Source: Bacillus bingmayongensis (lineage in GTDB: Bacteria > Bacillota > Bacilli > Bacillales > Bacillaceae_G). From it: a DNA stretch of 64,000 bases. Shown here in pieces: positions 47,694 through 56,407 of the stretch. A program made the position numbers and the translations under genes. The DNA is taken from contig NZ_AKCS01000005.1 of the NCBI RefSeq assembly GCF_000299035.1, positions 310,001-374,000 on the forward strand, given 5' to 3'. How positions within the stretch are numbered: the stretch's first letter is position 1; each line of letters begins with the position of its first letter. The notes beneath the pieces are model-generated. The model had not been told where the DNA came from and did not search any database. It saw only the letters and a program-made list of their open reading frames with translations.

Positions 47694-47917
47694 ATGAAAT
47701 TAAAAAGTTTCCTTGTTACTTTTTCAACGTTTGTATTAACAACGGGGCTATTCTTTTTAATTGGTCACTTGTTCACTATTCCGTGGCTAATGTTTCACCA
47801 CGAATATATAGATAATACAAATGGCTTCTTGTGATTCTAATATTAATCGGTATGGCACTTTACTCTTTCTTGTGCATCATATTGAACTTCCATACCGATC
47901 ACTTTCCTTTCAATTAG
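47694..47917 (+). pseudogene. Small membrane protein split by one frameshift
   Basis: ATG behind TTAGGAGGTACATTAG opens MKLKSFLVTFSTFVLTTGLF, FLIGHLFTIPWLMFHHEYID, NTNGFL and stops at 47834. The next frame continues ILILIGMALYSFLCIILNFH and TDHFPFN to 47917. Together this is a two-helix membrane protein of about 74 residues. A terminator at 48003-48026 follows. The family is not recognised. Confidence 0.6.
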
Positions 47918-48002
47918 CGTTTTTGTTGATTTTTTTCACATTTAAATGAGACAAGCATATGTTATTGTATGAAGATCCTTACTCATAGAATCCTACCTTA
48001 TA

Positions 48003-48031
48003 AGAGCGCATTTATATGTGTGCTCTCTTTT
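48003..48031 (+). terminator. Terminator after the split membrane protein gene
   Basis: AGAGCGCA and TGTGCTCT pair around an AT-rich loop and are followed by CTTTTTATTT. It resembles the units of hairpin array 2. Confidence 0.7.
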
Positions 48032-48214
48032 TATTTGCCACTAAAATAACGCTTTTATTCAATTTATCTATCAAAATACTTTCTCGTATCCCTGTATAAC
48101 TGATCTTGTGGAACAAAATTAAATCCGTAAAATTTTTCACATTTTGTCCAAGCACAATTTCTATTTCTCAAATAACATATACGGACAATTAAAGATAAGG
48201 AGAATGAAATACGT

Positions 48215-48481
48215 ATGGCTAATTATTTTTATAAACATGGTAAAAAGTATTATAAAAAACAATCGTAGCCGGACCATCAAAAAGATAACTGTTCTGTTGA
48301 GACTCATACAATTGCTGGTTCAGGAGAAAATTTAACTGGAAATATTCCCTTAGCAATTTTAGTACCACCTAACACTTTCAACCCACCCGTTTTTGAATAT
48401 TTTACCAAAAGCCATAATAAAACATTACTTCAAATATCGTCTTCACCATTCTCTGGATTCCCTGCTCTCCCCTTACCATAA
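48215..48481 (+). pseudogene. Small hypothetical gene with an amber stop at codon 18
   Basis: ATG behind AAGGAGAATGAAATACGT opens MANYFYKHGKKYYKKQS, then TAG at 48266, then in the same frame PDHQKDNCSVETHTIAGSGE, NLTGNIPLAILVPPNTFNPP and VFEYFTK. The reading across the TAG is protein-like. The end beyond about 48400 overlaps a minus-strand frame and may be foreign sequence. Function unknown. Confidence 0.5.
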
Positions 48482-48625
48482 CTATTCGAACTAGAGGAAC
48501 TGAAAATCCGATTGAGATAACAGTTGGTCTAATTGTTTGCCAACGCTTTGAAGTAATTGAAGCAATATATCGAAAAGTTTTTGCTACACGCTCGAACAAT
48601 ACTACGAACCGCTCACGAAATCCCT
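48402..48625 (-). other. Minus-strand frame resembling a small phage protein
   Basis: Reads KMVFEGFRERFVVLFERVAK, TFRYIASITSKRWQTIRPTV and on to 48402. Regularly spaced basic and hydrophobic residues look helical, but no clear start or ribosome site exists: the frame enters the right end of IS element 2. It also overlaps the plus-strand remnant. Listed as possible only. Confidence 0.25.
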
Positions 48626-48676
48626 CAAATACCATTTTCAATTGCTTGCATCTATCTTCACTCCCTGTTTGAACTA

Positions 48677-48715
48677 CCCCCACTTAACAGTCTAACGAAC
48701 TGTTTGAAGTGGGGG
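48677..48715. mobile_element. Right-end hairpin of IS200/IS605-type element 2
   Basis: CCCCCACTT and AAGTGGGGG, with an inner AACAGT/ACTGTT pair, preceded by GAACTA. Near-identical to the hairpin at 51197-51235. On the minus strand it follows the tnpB gene by about 30 bp, so the encoded omega RNA would end here and take its guide from the flank (48651-48670). Confidence 0.75.
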
Positions 48716-48746
48716 ATTCCTACGAACACCAAAGTATCCCTCGGCT

Positions 48747-49796
48747 TTATGAGTGATGCATACCACAAGAAAGACACTTCCATTCACGCAATTCCAGATT
48801 TTTCACGTCTTTGTTTTTGTTGCCACAATGCGAACAAAGTTGAGAGCTGGCGAATGTTTTTGATACCACGACGACTTGTTTACCGTACCACTTCGCCTTA
48901 TACGCAAGCATCGCTCTGAATTGTGACCAAGATACTTCTTGAATCGCTTTCGCTAGCTTGTGATTCTGTAACATATTGGATACTTGCAAATCTTCTATCC
49001 CAATCACATCGTGGTTTTTGATGATCATAGTAGAAAGTTTTTGCAAGTAATCGGTTCTTGCATTTGTGATTCGTTCATGAATACGAGCCACTTTGATTCG
49101 CTGTTTATACCAGTTCGCTCCACCTTTTCTACGGCGAGACAGAATACGCTGGGCATGAGCGAGCTTCTTCTCTAATATCCGAAACCATTTTGGATTGCCA
49201 AATATCGCTCCAGTTGAAAGAATCGCGAAGTTTTTCACGCCAACATCCACACCAACATCGGAACCTGTCTTTGGCAATTCTTGCACTTCTACTTCGACAA
49301 GAATCGAGACAAAATATGTTCCACTTGGATTCCTTCTGACAGTAGCGCTCAAAATGCGTCCTTCTACCTCACGGCTTTTTGCAAACGTGACAAGGCCAAG
49401 TTTCGGTAACTTTATTTTATTACCTACAATCGCGATGTTCCCATTCGTGTGCTTCGTTGTATACGATTGGACTTTATTGTTTTTCGACTTAAACCGAGGT
49501 GCTTTGTTTTGTTTGTTGAAAAATCGTGAATACGAGTCAGCAAGGTTGTGAAGAGAAGATTGAAGAGCCGTGCTGTCCACTTCTTTTAGCCATACAAATT
49601 CTTTTTTGAGAGCAGGTAATTGCGAAGAACAAGTGCCATAGGTTAATCCTTTTCCTGTTTCTTTATATATATCATTCCATTTTGCCAAAAAGTAATTGAA
49701 TACAAAACGAGAGCAACCAATTGTTTTCGCAATACGTATTTTTTGTTCTTCGCTAGGGTAGATCCGGAACTTATACGCTTTATGGACGAGCACCAC
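48747..49796 (-). CDS. tnpB: TnpB of IS200/IS605-type element 2, C-terminally deleted
   Basis: RNA-guided RuvC nuclease family, 349 residues from GTG behind GAGGTGG. Seen: [20 protein letters not shown] at the N terminus, APRFKSKNN near 100, Ruv[14 protein letters not shown] near 185, Ruv[17 protein letters not shown] near 265, and zinc-finger half [25 protein letters not shown]. The expected HDRDVNA after CGMHH, with the third catalytic Asp, is gone: the frame goes CGMHHS-stop. A scrap of a sister copy at 51250-51391 still encodes it. No tnpA is adjacent. Probably nuclease-dead. Confidence 0.85.
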   Translation of the reverse strand: MVLVHKAYKFRIYPSEEQKIRIAKTIGCSRFVFNYFLAKWNDIYKETGKGLTYGTCSSQLPALKKEFVWLKEVDSTALQSSLHNLADSYSRFFNKQNKAPRFKSKNNKVQSYTTKHTNGNIAIVGNKIKLPKLGLVTFAKSREVEGRILSATVRRNPSGTYFVSILVEVEVQELPKTGSDVGVDVGVKNFAILSTGAIFGNPKWFRILEKKLAHAQRILSRRRKGGANWYKQRIKVARIHERITNARTDYLQKLSTMIIKNHDVIGIEDLQVSNMLQNHKLAKAIQEVSWSQFRAMLAYKAKWYGKQVVVVSKTFASSQLCSHCGNKNKDVKNLELREWKCLSCGMHHS

Positions 49797-49808
49797 TTTC
49801 CACCTCAC

Positions 49809-50160
49809 TTCCTATTTTGGTTTTTCTACATGCTTTTTTCACGATATTTATGAGAACGATATCAGAATGTACCCCAAAAAATACTTCTCTCGTATCATTT
49901 CTTCTTTTTTGTCGAAATTCCTCTGTCACCCTTCAAAAATGTATACATATGGACGGACTTTTATGATGGAACCATTCCTTATATGTAAGAATGCTTCTTA
50001 CTGCATCATTCTCCTTCTATAGGAACGAACTGATTCCGATACCTCATACTAACTCTTCAACAAGAAGAACCGTTAGGCTTTTGCCTAACCGCCATTCATC
50101 TCCCACCTACTCATTGGACCATGTCCTACCCATTCCTTGAGGTGGGAGTTTTCTGTCGGG
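49809..50160. other. Gene-free flank containing the presumed left end of IS element 2
   Basis: CTCCCACCT (about 50099) and AGGTGGGAG (about 50141-50150) form a long-range stem, with a second hairpin GGTTAGGCTTTTGCCTAACC near 50071 just before. Subterminal hairpins are expected at IS200/IS605 ends. No coding sequence is seen. Confidence 0.45.
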
Positions 50161-50198
50161 AAATGATAAATTTTCAAAATTAATACATACTATCTCCA

Positions 50199-50944
50199 AG
50201 CCGCTTAATCCTCGGCTGGTACTCTTTCTTTTGTTTACAGTAGCAAGCAGGTAGTTTCTTCCCCTATCTGCTTTCTCTGTATATTTTTTAACTTTTTGCA
50301 GACAATATTGTTACGCCTTCAACACTGGTTTACAACACGATTAGGCGTTTCTGCAACCTTTCTTGATACTCCGTGTAAGGAACAGCGTATATAGCTGTTT
50401 CTTTTTTATTTCCTGACAAAACCATCATGTATAAATTCCACCCTACAGAAAACAATATCTATAAGCCGTTCGAACTAGCGGCTTCACTCTTCTTGTAATG
50501 AGAAAGCAATTTATTACAATTGGCTAACTCATTCGACCCACCGGCAGGCAACGAAAATCGTTCCTGCCATTTTTTTGTATAAATTTTTTTAATCCTTACA
50601 CACTACCTATAAGTGAGTTGTTGTACTACTGTTTTTTGAGAAAACATAATTTTCAACGTAAGCAGATGGCATAAAGAGCTATCTGCTTTTCGTATAATTT
50701 TTTTCATTTCACATATACTATCTACGAACCTGTTTACCAATACGAGTCATTTTGGTGTTTTGAATTTCTCCTAAATTACCCTTCTTGGGATAAGCATTTT
50801 TTGCTTATCCCATTTTGTTGTATATATATTTAAATTTGCGTTAACACTATTTATGAGCGTGTTTTCTGGTTATTCGTAGTTCCTATCCAAAGTAATCTTT
50901 CTCCTAATGAGGACGGCAGGTACGACTGCTTGTCCTCATTTTTT
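50199..50944 (+). repeat. Hairpin array 3, seven to eight units
   Basis: A row of unlike stem-loops on the plus strand, most ending in T runs: 50199-50217 (AGCCG/CGGCT), 50245-50273 (AAGCAGGTAG/CTATCTGCTT), 50379-50401 (GGAACAGC/GCTGTTTC, six T), 50463-50484 (AAGCCG/CGGCTT), 50543-50568 (GGCAGGCAACG/CGTTCCTGCC, eight T), 50660-50688 (AGCAGATGGC/GCTATCTGCT), 50786-50812 (TGGGATAAGCA/TTGCTTATCCCA) and 50907-50940 (ATGAGGAC/GTCCTCAT, six T). Centres are about 80-130 bp apart. Spacers carry weakly alike ACACTATTTATGAGC-type blocks. No open frame lies between them. Confidence 0.6.
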
Positions 50945-50946
50945 AC

Positions 50947-51130
50947 TTATATCGCATACACCCCTTTCCGATAAACCCTAACAACATTGCCTTCTTCGTC
51001 GAAGTAAGCAATTTCCCACCAAGGATGGACATTACACCTCTCAAAATCTCCATCCAACACAACGAATAAATTTGTTTTATAATTTCCAACAATCGTTCCC
51101 ATTCGTCCAGCTACTTGCCCCTCATACCGA
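50947..51130 (-). pseudogene. C-terminal scrap of a hypothetical phage-type protein
   Basis: Minus-strand frame RYEGQVAGRMGTIVGNYKTN, LFVVLDGDFERCNVHPWWEI, AYFDEEGNVVRVYRKGVYAI and a stop. Clearly protein-like, but the frame hits a stop upstream and has no start. It abuts the last hairpin of array 3 at its 3' end. Family not recognised. Confidence 0.5.
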
Positions 51131-51190
51131 GATAAGCAAAATCAATCTTTCTATATCTGCACATTCTCTGGAAATGCTTTTCCTTTCCTT

Positions 51191-51391
51191 GAACTACCCC
51201 CACTTAACAGTCTAACGAACTGTTTGAAATGGGGGATTCCTACGAACACCAAAGTATCCCTCGGCTTTATGAGTAGGCAATCCCCGTAGTCCCTACGGTT
51301 AGAAGCCTTAAGGCCTCTTTTCTCAGATTTTGTCCTGCGTTGACATCTCTATCATGATGCATACCACAAGAAAGACACTTCCATTCACGTA
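51191..51391 (-). mobile_element. 3' remnant of a third IS200/IS605-type element
   Basis: Right-end hairpin at 51197-51235 plus the last part of tnp[42 protein letters not shown]-stop. It is a close sister of element 2 but keeps the HDRDVNA motif. The rest of the gene is removed at 51392, exactly where the IS3-family element begins. Confidence 0.8.
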
Positions 51392-51473
51392 AAGTGAACC
51401 CCATTAATGGGACATGAAAAAACACCTCCTTAATTCGCATACTAAATGCGAGTTAAATGGAGGTGTGTTTCAT

Positions 51474-51779
51474 TTGAAGAAAAGAGTTCATTATCCAGAA
51501 GAAATAAAATGGAAAGTCGTTGAAATGAAAAAGGAAGGTTATTCTAACCGAACAATTATGGAAACATTAGGGATTAAAACTGTAAGTCAAATTAAAAGAT
51601 GGATGAACTGGTATCATACAGATCAAACTCATCGTTTCTAACAACCTGTAGGTAAACAGTATTCTTACGGAAAAGGACCTGGGGAGTTAAGTGAAATAGA
51701 GCAGTTACGTTTGGAAAACAAACATTTAAAGGCTCAATTACTTGTATGGGGAAAGTACCTGGAAATCAAAAGGAGTTGA
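51474..51779 (+). pseudogene. IS3-family orfA with an in-frame TAA
   Basis: DNA-binding subunit of the transposase. KKRVHYPEEIKWKVVEMKKE, GYSNRTIMETLGIKTVSQIK form the helix-turn-helix; a TAA follows HRF at 51639, after which the frame continues QPVGKQYSYGKGPGELSEIE and QLRLENKHLKAQLLV (leucine-zipper-like) to TGA at 51777. TTG at 51474 behind GGAGG is the likely start. Confidence 0.75.
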
Positions 51780-52630
51780 ACCCAGTTATCGTAGCTCAGC
51801 TATGGAATGAAGTGAAAGATAAAATGACTGTAAAAGAACTGTGTAAAGTGTTAGGCTTACCACGCTCAACATTCTATCGTTGGGTAAACACAGCACAAGT
51901 TTCTACAAGCGAAATAGAGAAGGCAGTTAAAAAGGTGTGTTTACGTCATAAACTCCGTTATGGATACCGAAGGATTACAGCTACCCTTAGAAAAATGGGG
52001 GTTTGTATCAATCATAAAAAGGTATTACACATTATGAAACATTACGATTTACTATCACGTGTACGTCGTAAGAAAAAAAGGTATATCACTGGTGCTGAAC
52101 CTGTGGTAGCACCACACCTTTTAGATCGACAATTTGAAGCATCAGCTCCTAATGAAAAATGGTTTGCTGATGTAACATATTTGACATTCGGAGGACGTAC
52201 CTTGTATCTTTCCACAATCATGGATGCCTTTAATCGTAAAATTATTAGCTGGGTGATAAGTGAATCACCTAGCCTTCAATTATCTATAGAGACATTAAAA
52301 CAAGCATTAAGAGGACGAAATGCAGAAGGTGTCCTTCTTCATTCGGATCAAGGAAGCATCTATACAGCAAAGTAATTTCAGATGTATGCCAAAGAAAAAG
52401 GCATTATCACAAGCATGTCTCAGAAAGGAAACTGCCATGATAATGCCGTGATGGAAAGCTTCTTCAGACATTTGAAAAGCGAAGCTTTCTACTCACAAAA
52501 TCTAACAAAAGTATCCAACACAACTGTGCGAAAGACTGTGTTAGAATACATTCATTACTACAATTGTGTGCGAATTCAGGAAAAATTAAACTACCTATCC
52601 CCTAAAGAATATAAGGAACAGGTAGTTTAG
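51746..52630 (+). pseudogene. IS3-family orfB (DDE integrase domain) with an in-frame TAA
   Basis: Catalytic subunit, normally made by -1 frameshifting from orfA. Seen: LGLPRSTFYRWVN, the DDE residues in WFADVTYLTFGG (D), LLHSDQGSIY (D) and AVMESFFRHLKSE (E, after the stop), and YIHYYNCVRIQEKLNYLSP near the end. TAA at 52373 interrupts TAK-stop-FQMYAK in frame, so transposition is not expected from this copy. Confidence 0.85.
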
Positions 52631-52666
52631 GTGTTTTGATGTGTGTCCCATTTTCAGGGTTCACTT

Positions 52667-52836
52667 CACATGGAGTAGAAGAAACTCAAGAAGCATGGGT
52701 AAAAGGAACATCTGTGAAACCAGATGGCAGTGTTAAAATATTTGATTTCGGGAGACCAATAGGTCCCAATGGAGAAACTAGGGTAAAGGTTCATATGGAT
52801 GGTAAAGGCAATATCCATGGCTATCCCGTACAATAA
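52667..52836 (+). pseudogene. Polymorphic toxin C-terminal tail cut by the IS3 element
   Basis: In one frame: GVEETQEAWVKGTSVKPDGS, VKIFDFGRPIGPNGETRVKV, HMDGKGNIHGYPVQ and a stop. Tails with DFGRPIG and a final HGxP belong to polymorphic toxins; the precise family is not certain. The upstream part is gone at the IS end. The immunity gene follows 12 bp later. Confidence 0.6.
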
Positions 52837-52848
52837 AGGAGAATAATT

Positions 52849-53376
52849 ATGAGTAATGAAATATTAAAAATCGTTAATAAGTTATATAAGCAAGGTGACT
52901 TTCAATATATTCTATCAAAGTTTGTTAATAAAAGTTTTTGGAATGAAAAAATTAACGAAATACCAAACGTCAGTATTGACAATACTACCGATTTTAGCTA
53001 TTCAACATGTTTTTCTTATGTTCTCCTACCACTAGATGCGGAATGTCGTTTCGGTAGTGTGGAATTCAATAACTATGTTCAAAAACAATCAGAAGTTAAC
53101 TGTGTAATGCTATTGATTTCCGCAATTGCACCATATGCAATGATTAAACATTTAAGATATAGACACGATAATGGTACAGTCAATTTAGTTGAGGAGTTCT
53201 CTCCATACAATGATGAATCTAAGAACATAGAAAATAATATCTTAGAATTTCTAAACAATAACGGAATAAAGAGTCTCAACATAGACACGTTGAACACTGA
53301 AGTGGAGAATATCTCGTTAGAGTTAAAAGAGACAGGGGTTACCATATATAATTGTCTGTTTGAAGATGAATACTAA
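52849..53376 (+). CDS. Candidate immunity protein, 175 residues
   Basis: Intact acidic soluble protein, MSNEILKIVNKLYKQGDFQY to NCLFEDEY, behind AAAGGAGAATAATT. No signal or membrane segment. Position immediately after a toxin tail, acidity and size suggest the cognate immunity protein. Family not recognised. Confidence 0.65.
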   Translation: MSNEILKIVNKLYKQGDFQYILSKFVNKSFWNEKINEIPNVSIDNTTDFSYSTCFSYVLLPLDAECRFGSVEFNNYVQKQSEVNCVMLLISAIAPYAMIKHLRYRHDNGTVNLVEEFSPYNDESKNIENNILEFLNNNGIKSLNIDTLNTEVENISLELKETGVTIYNCLFEDEY

Positions 53377-53382
53377 AATTTA

Positions 53383-53607
53383 TTATCCGATTAAGAAATT
53401 ATTAATTGATTTTATAAAAAACTTTCCCACGGCTGTTTTGAACTCTATAGTGAGAAGACTCATACTTACCTTCACATCAATTACAAATCCTAATCCTTCA
53501 TCTACAAAACCAGCAACATCTTTATCCTGCCAAGAAGGAGAATCATAGAAACATAGGACTTTAGAAGAGAAAGTTACAGATGAAGAATAATCAACATTGT
53601 TTCTCAT
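53383..53607 (-). pseudogene. Scrap of a prophage amidase (duplicate of 57274-58327)
   Basis: Minus strand: VLCFYDSPSWQDKDVAGFVD, EGLGFVIDVKVS, matching LRFYDSASWADKDVAGTLDV and GLGFTIDVKVAVN of the amidase at 57.3 kb. Only the SH3-like C-terminal part remains, ending in unrelated residues. Confidence 0.7.
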
Positions 53608-53639
53608 CTCCTTCCCCTACATCACCTTTTTTATAAGTG

Positions 53640-53848
53640 AACTGATTTTTAAAGTGTTTCCGTTTTGAAATGATGAAATCATAGGTAAATGCCTGGTCAA
53701 TGATACGTTGCGCCATGTACTCAGCCATTTGTTACACCTCCTTCCGGTGTGGAGTTTGTGATAATGAGCTCATCTAAAGCTTGTTGCATCAACTCTTGAT
53801 TTCTTTTGAGTTCTTCAATTTCTTTTTCTTCAGGAGAAAGTGGAAGGA
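53640..53848 (-). pseudogene. Scrap of a phage protein (duplicate of 58780-59256)
   Basis: Nucleotide similarity to 58840-59045 is high (AAATGCCTGGTCAATGATAC, ACACCTCCTTCCGGTGT). The encoded protein is truncated at both ends: the left side keeps a few shifted codons, and the right side is fused directly to the integrase remnant at about 53849. Confidence 0.7.
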
Positions 53849-54325
53849 TATTGATTTTGAAAGAAGAACATTATCCGTGAACCGTTCCCTTTCTCATATC
53901 ACAAAAGAGTTTCATGAACCAAAGACATCTACTGGGAAACGTTTAATCGTACTTCCTGAAATTACACTACACGCTTTAGAGGAACATCATGAGCGTATAA
54001 ATGTAGAAAAAGAGCGTTATGGAAGCGAATATAACGATTATGCTTTGGTCTGCCCTACCTTTAACGATAACCCATACAATTTCAGAAGTTTGACACAGCT
54101 GTGGAAAAGCTTATAAAGAAAAGTGAGGTTCCTGATATTCGGTTCCATGATCTACGACATACCCATGCAACTCTAATGTTAAAGCAAGGTATTCACCCGA
54201 AGATTGTTAGTGAACGATTAGGACAAAGCGTAGGTATCACATTGGACACCTACTCACATGTTGTACCAGGGCTTCAAGAAAAAGCTGTAGAAGATTTTGC
54301 AAATAACCTATTTCAAAAACACTAA
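53849..54325 (+). pseudogene. C-terminal part of a tyrosine recombinase, copy A
   Basis: Nearly identical to 59525-60011. Reads WKDIDFERRTLSVNRSLSHI, EITLHALEEHHERIN, then (after a small shift at about 54105) IRFHDLRHTHATLMLKQGIH, ERLGQSVGITLDTYSHVVPG. The H-x-x-R and Tyr are present. The LGH motif has become LGQ, and the N-terminal half and first catalytic Arg are missing. Confidence 0.8.
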
Positions 54326-54393
54326 TGTTTGCAAATACGGGTTTTGCATAAAAAAACTAGCAGATTCGTATAAAATTGAAAGGAGCAAAAAAC

Positions 54394-54516
54394 ATGAAAG
54401 AAATTAAAACAGAGCAAGAGTTTAAAGACATTATCGCAAGCGAGGAGCCAGTAGTAGTTAAGTTCTTCACAACATGGTGCCCAGATTGTGTACGGGTGAA
54501 GAACGAGAATTTATAA
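54394..54516 (+). pseudogene. Duplicated 5' end of the thioredoxin gene
   Basis: ATG behind GAAAGGAGCAAAAAAC opens [34 protein letters not shown], then VKNENL and a stop. It matches the intact thioredoxin at 60080 over the first 35 codons, and the match stops just after the WCPDC site. The upstream 60 bp (TTTGCAAATACGGGTTTTGC) is also shared. Likely an attachment-site half left by phage integration. Confidence 0.75.
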
Positions 54517-54713
54517 GAGTTTATATAAGTTTAGTAATCCCTTTATTGTAAAGGTTTGAAGGACATATCAGCGACTATTTCCCTTTTGAAATTAATCATA
54601 AATTTTCACTTCGTTAGAAAACCTGTTAGAAGTTTTGAGAGAAGATTTTCTTCTACTAAAAACCTCCATTGCATTTCTTCTATTACTCATCACTCTCACT
54701 GCCATTATGACGC

Positions 54714-54768
54714 AAATCATCAATTAAATTATGGAATTTTAAAAATTTCATAATTTAATTGATGATTT
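54714..54768. repeat. 55 bp near-perfect palindrome
   Basis: AAATCATCAATTAAATTATG (54714-54733) is exactly repeated in inverted form at 54749-54768, and the 15 bp between are nearly self-complementary. No T run follows, so an ordinary terminator is less likely than a structured transcript or cruciform. Confidence 0.7.
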
Positions 54769-54789
54769 GGAGTGTTTTATCTGAACTCC

Positions 54790-54975
54790 CTAATAAATAA
54801 AAACATTATTACCTATTTTTATGGCTACGTAATAAATTCTTTTTTCGTTTTGGAGATACTTCAAAATCTTAACTTGATGGTGATGTGACGCTGCCCCAAG
54901 AAGGGACTCGCTTTTCGCATCCCCCTTACCACTGTACTTAATAGCTCCAATTCGAGCACATCTTTTTAGACGTCC
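54790..54975 (-). pseudogene. C-terminal scrap of an unidentified protein
   Basis: Minus strand reads RLKRCARIGAIKYSGKGDAK, SESLLGAASHHHQVKILKYL, QNEKRIYYVAIKIGNNVFIY and a stop. Protein-like, but cut by a stop at its N-terminal side. Family not recognised. Confidence 0.4.
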
Positions 54976-54980
54976 GATTT

Positions 54981-55012
54981 ACCCAATAAAAAAAGCACTC
55001 TTTAATGAGTGC
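54981..55012 (-). terminator. Terminator after the lipoprotein gene
   Basis: AAAAGCACTCTTTA and GAGTGCTTTT form a stem with a T run on the minus strand, about 45 bp after the stop at 55055. Confidence 0.75.
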
Positions 55013-55054
55013 TTTTGAACGCATTATCAATAAAATGATATCTAAAATAAAGAA

Positions 55055-55456
55055 TTACTTTAATGAATAAGTACAAGACTCCCTTTGATGCTCTAGACGT
55101 AACCTATCATCATCTTTTTTCATATTTATAGTTTGTTCTTCATCTTCATTGATTTCTTGTGTTTTTCCATCGACCTTAGAAGCAATAGCTCTTAGTTTAA
55201 ACTGATCCTCAAATACCCTTGTATATTTAACCTCCATAATTTGATGTTCTCCTGTTGGAACTTCTCCTTCCAATACCATCTCATCTTTTCCTGTAAATTT
55301 TATCGTTGGAGGACACGTTGTATTGCTGACATCTTCATCAATTAATTCCCACGTACCAGCAAACTCATATTCATTTCCACTAGATACAGTATTACTTTCA
55401 CATGCACTTAAGATTAAAATATAACCAACTGATATAGCCGTTAATTTCTTTTTCAT
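55055..55456 (-). CDS. Putative lipoprotein, 133 residues
   Basis: MKKKLTAISVGYILILSACE carries a lipobox (LSAC, lipidated Cys19) after a short hydrophobic signal, so the product is probably anchored to the outer face of the membrane. The mature part is acidic and beta-like (EFAGTWELIDEDVSNTTCPP), with a lipocalin-like 'GTWE' start. AGGCGTATT precedes the ATG; an upstream in-frame ATG is less likely. Function unknown. Confidence 0.7.
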   Translation of the reverse strand: MKKKLTAISVGYILILSACESNTVSSGNEYEFAGTWELIDEDVSNTTCPPTIKFTGKDEMVLEGEVPTGEHQIMEVKYTRVFEDQFKLRAIASKVDGKTQEINEDEEQTINMKKDDDRLRLEHQRESCTYSLK

Positions 55457-55605
55457 AATACGCCTCCAAATATAAATTTGTACCAATTATGAAAATAACT
55501 ATTCACTTAAGAACATATTATTATATTTACTCTTCCGTTTATCTATTTATTCCCCTATATAGTTTGTCCATAGTGGACAACGTCCTATAAGAAACTTTAT
55601 TTATT

Positions 55606-56369
55606 TTTAACGAGACTAACACCACCTGATAATGATAAATTAGAAAGCAAGGCAACTTATCAAGCTGGAAGGTTTACTGGACATGTTATATCAACGGTAG
55701 GATCTATTGTAGAAATTTTTGAATGTATTTCAGTCATAGGCGGGGCTAATTTCTTAACCTTCGTCGCAGAAGTAGGAAGTGGTGGGTTAGCATCACCAAT
55801 TGTTCTTCCATTAGATGCAGTTGCTACAGCGGCTGGTGTTGGTGCTATTACACATGGTGGATATGTTTGGCATAAATTAATTCAAAATGCTAAGGATACT
55901 CTTCAAAAATTCCAGTCTTCTCCGTCTTCTGGTGGTAGTAGTTCTAACCCATCGACATGGAATGAATTTCAAACTGCCAACAAAGGTAAATATAGTAAGG
56001 ATGAAATGAGTAAGGCTTGGGATAAGTATAAAAAAGAAAATGGTATTGAAAGTGACTCAGGCGATAAAACTTACACAAGACCTTCAGGATATAGAAAGGG
56101 CGTAAAAGATAAAGTCTGGGACAATGCTAAAGGTGAAGATGGTCTCGTAAGGGATCCAATAAATAATGAATAAAGATGAGCCTTGGGATATGGGGCATTT
56201 ACCAGGTTATGAATTTAGAAAGCATAAAAAAAGTGCTGAAGAAAGAGGAATAACAAGAGAACAGTTTTTAGATGAACATAACAATCCTGATCATTACCGC
56301 CCTGAACTTCCGTCATCGAATAGGAGTCATAAAGGTGAAGATTTAACGGATGATTATTTTGGAGACTGA
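55606..56369 (+). pseudogene. GH-E-type HNH nuclease toxin, N-terminally truncated and frameshifted
   Basis: The frame reads KLESKATYQAGRFTGHVIST, a Gly/Ala-rich hydrophobic region (GGLASPIVLPLDAVATAAGV) as found before LXG-toxin tips, then YTRPSGYRKGVKDKVWDNAK and DPINNE-stop at about 56172. The next frame continues MNKDEPWDMGHLPGYEFRKH, SAEERGITREQFLDEHNNPD, HYRPELPSSNRSHKG to 56369. DMGH, the E of EFRKH-like context and NRSHKG fit HNH/EndoVII nucleases of the GH-E type. The secretion domain is lost and the tip is shifted. Confidence 0.75.
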
Positions 56370-56407
56370 AATTATTAAAAATTATTAGCGAAAGATAGGA
56401 GAGTAAA

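Larger units (their letters stand above)
51392..52666 (+). mobile_element. IS3-family (IS150-like) insertion sequence, both frames broken
   Basis: About 1.27 kb bounded by imperfect inverted ends: AAGTGAACCCCATTAATGGG at the left, and the same family of sequence (AAGTGAACCCTGAAAATGGG on the minus strand) at the right. It contains orfA and orfB in the usual overlapping order. No clear short target duplication is seen: flanks are ACGTA on the left and CACATGG on the right. It separates a TnpB scrap from a toxin tail. Confidence 0.85.

Noticed and set aside
50199-50944. CRISPR array
   Set aside because: Units are spaced fairly regularly but have no identical direct repeats; each stem is different and most end in a T run, and no cas genes are present.
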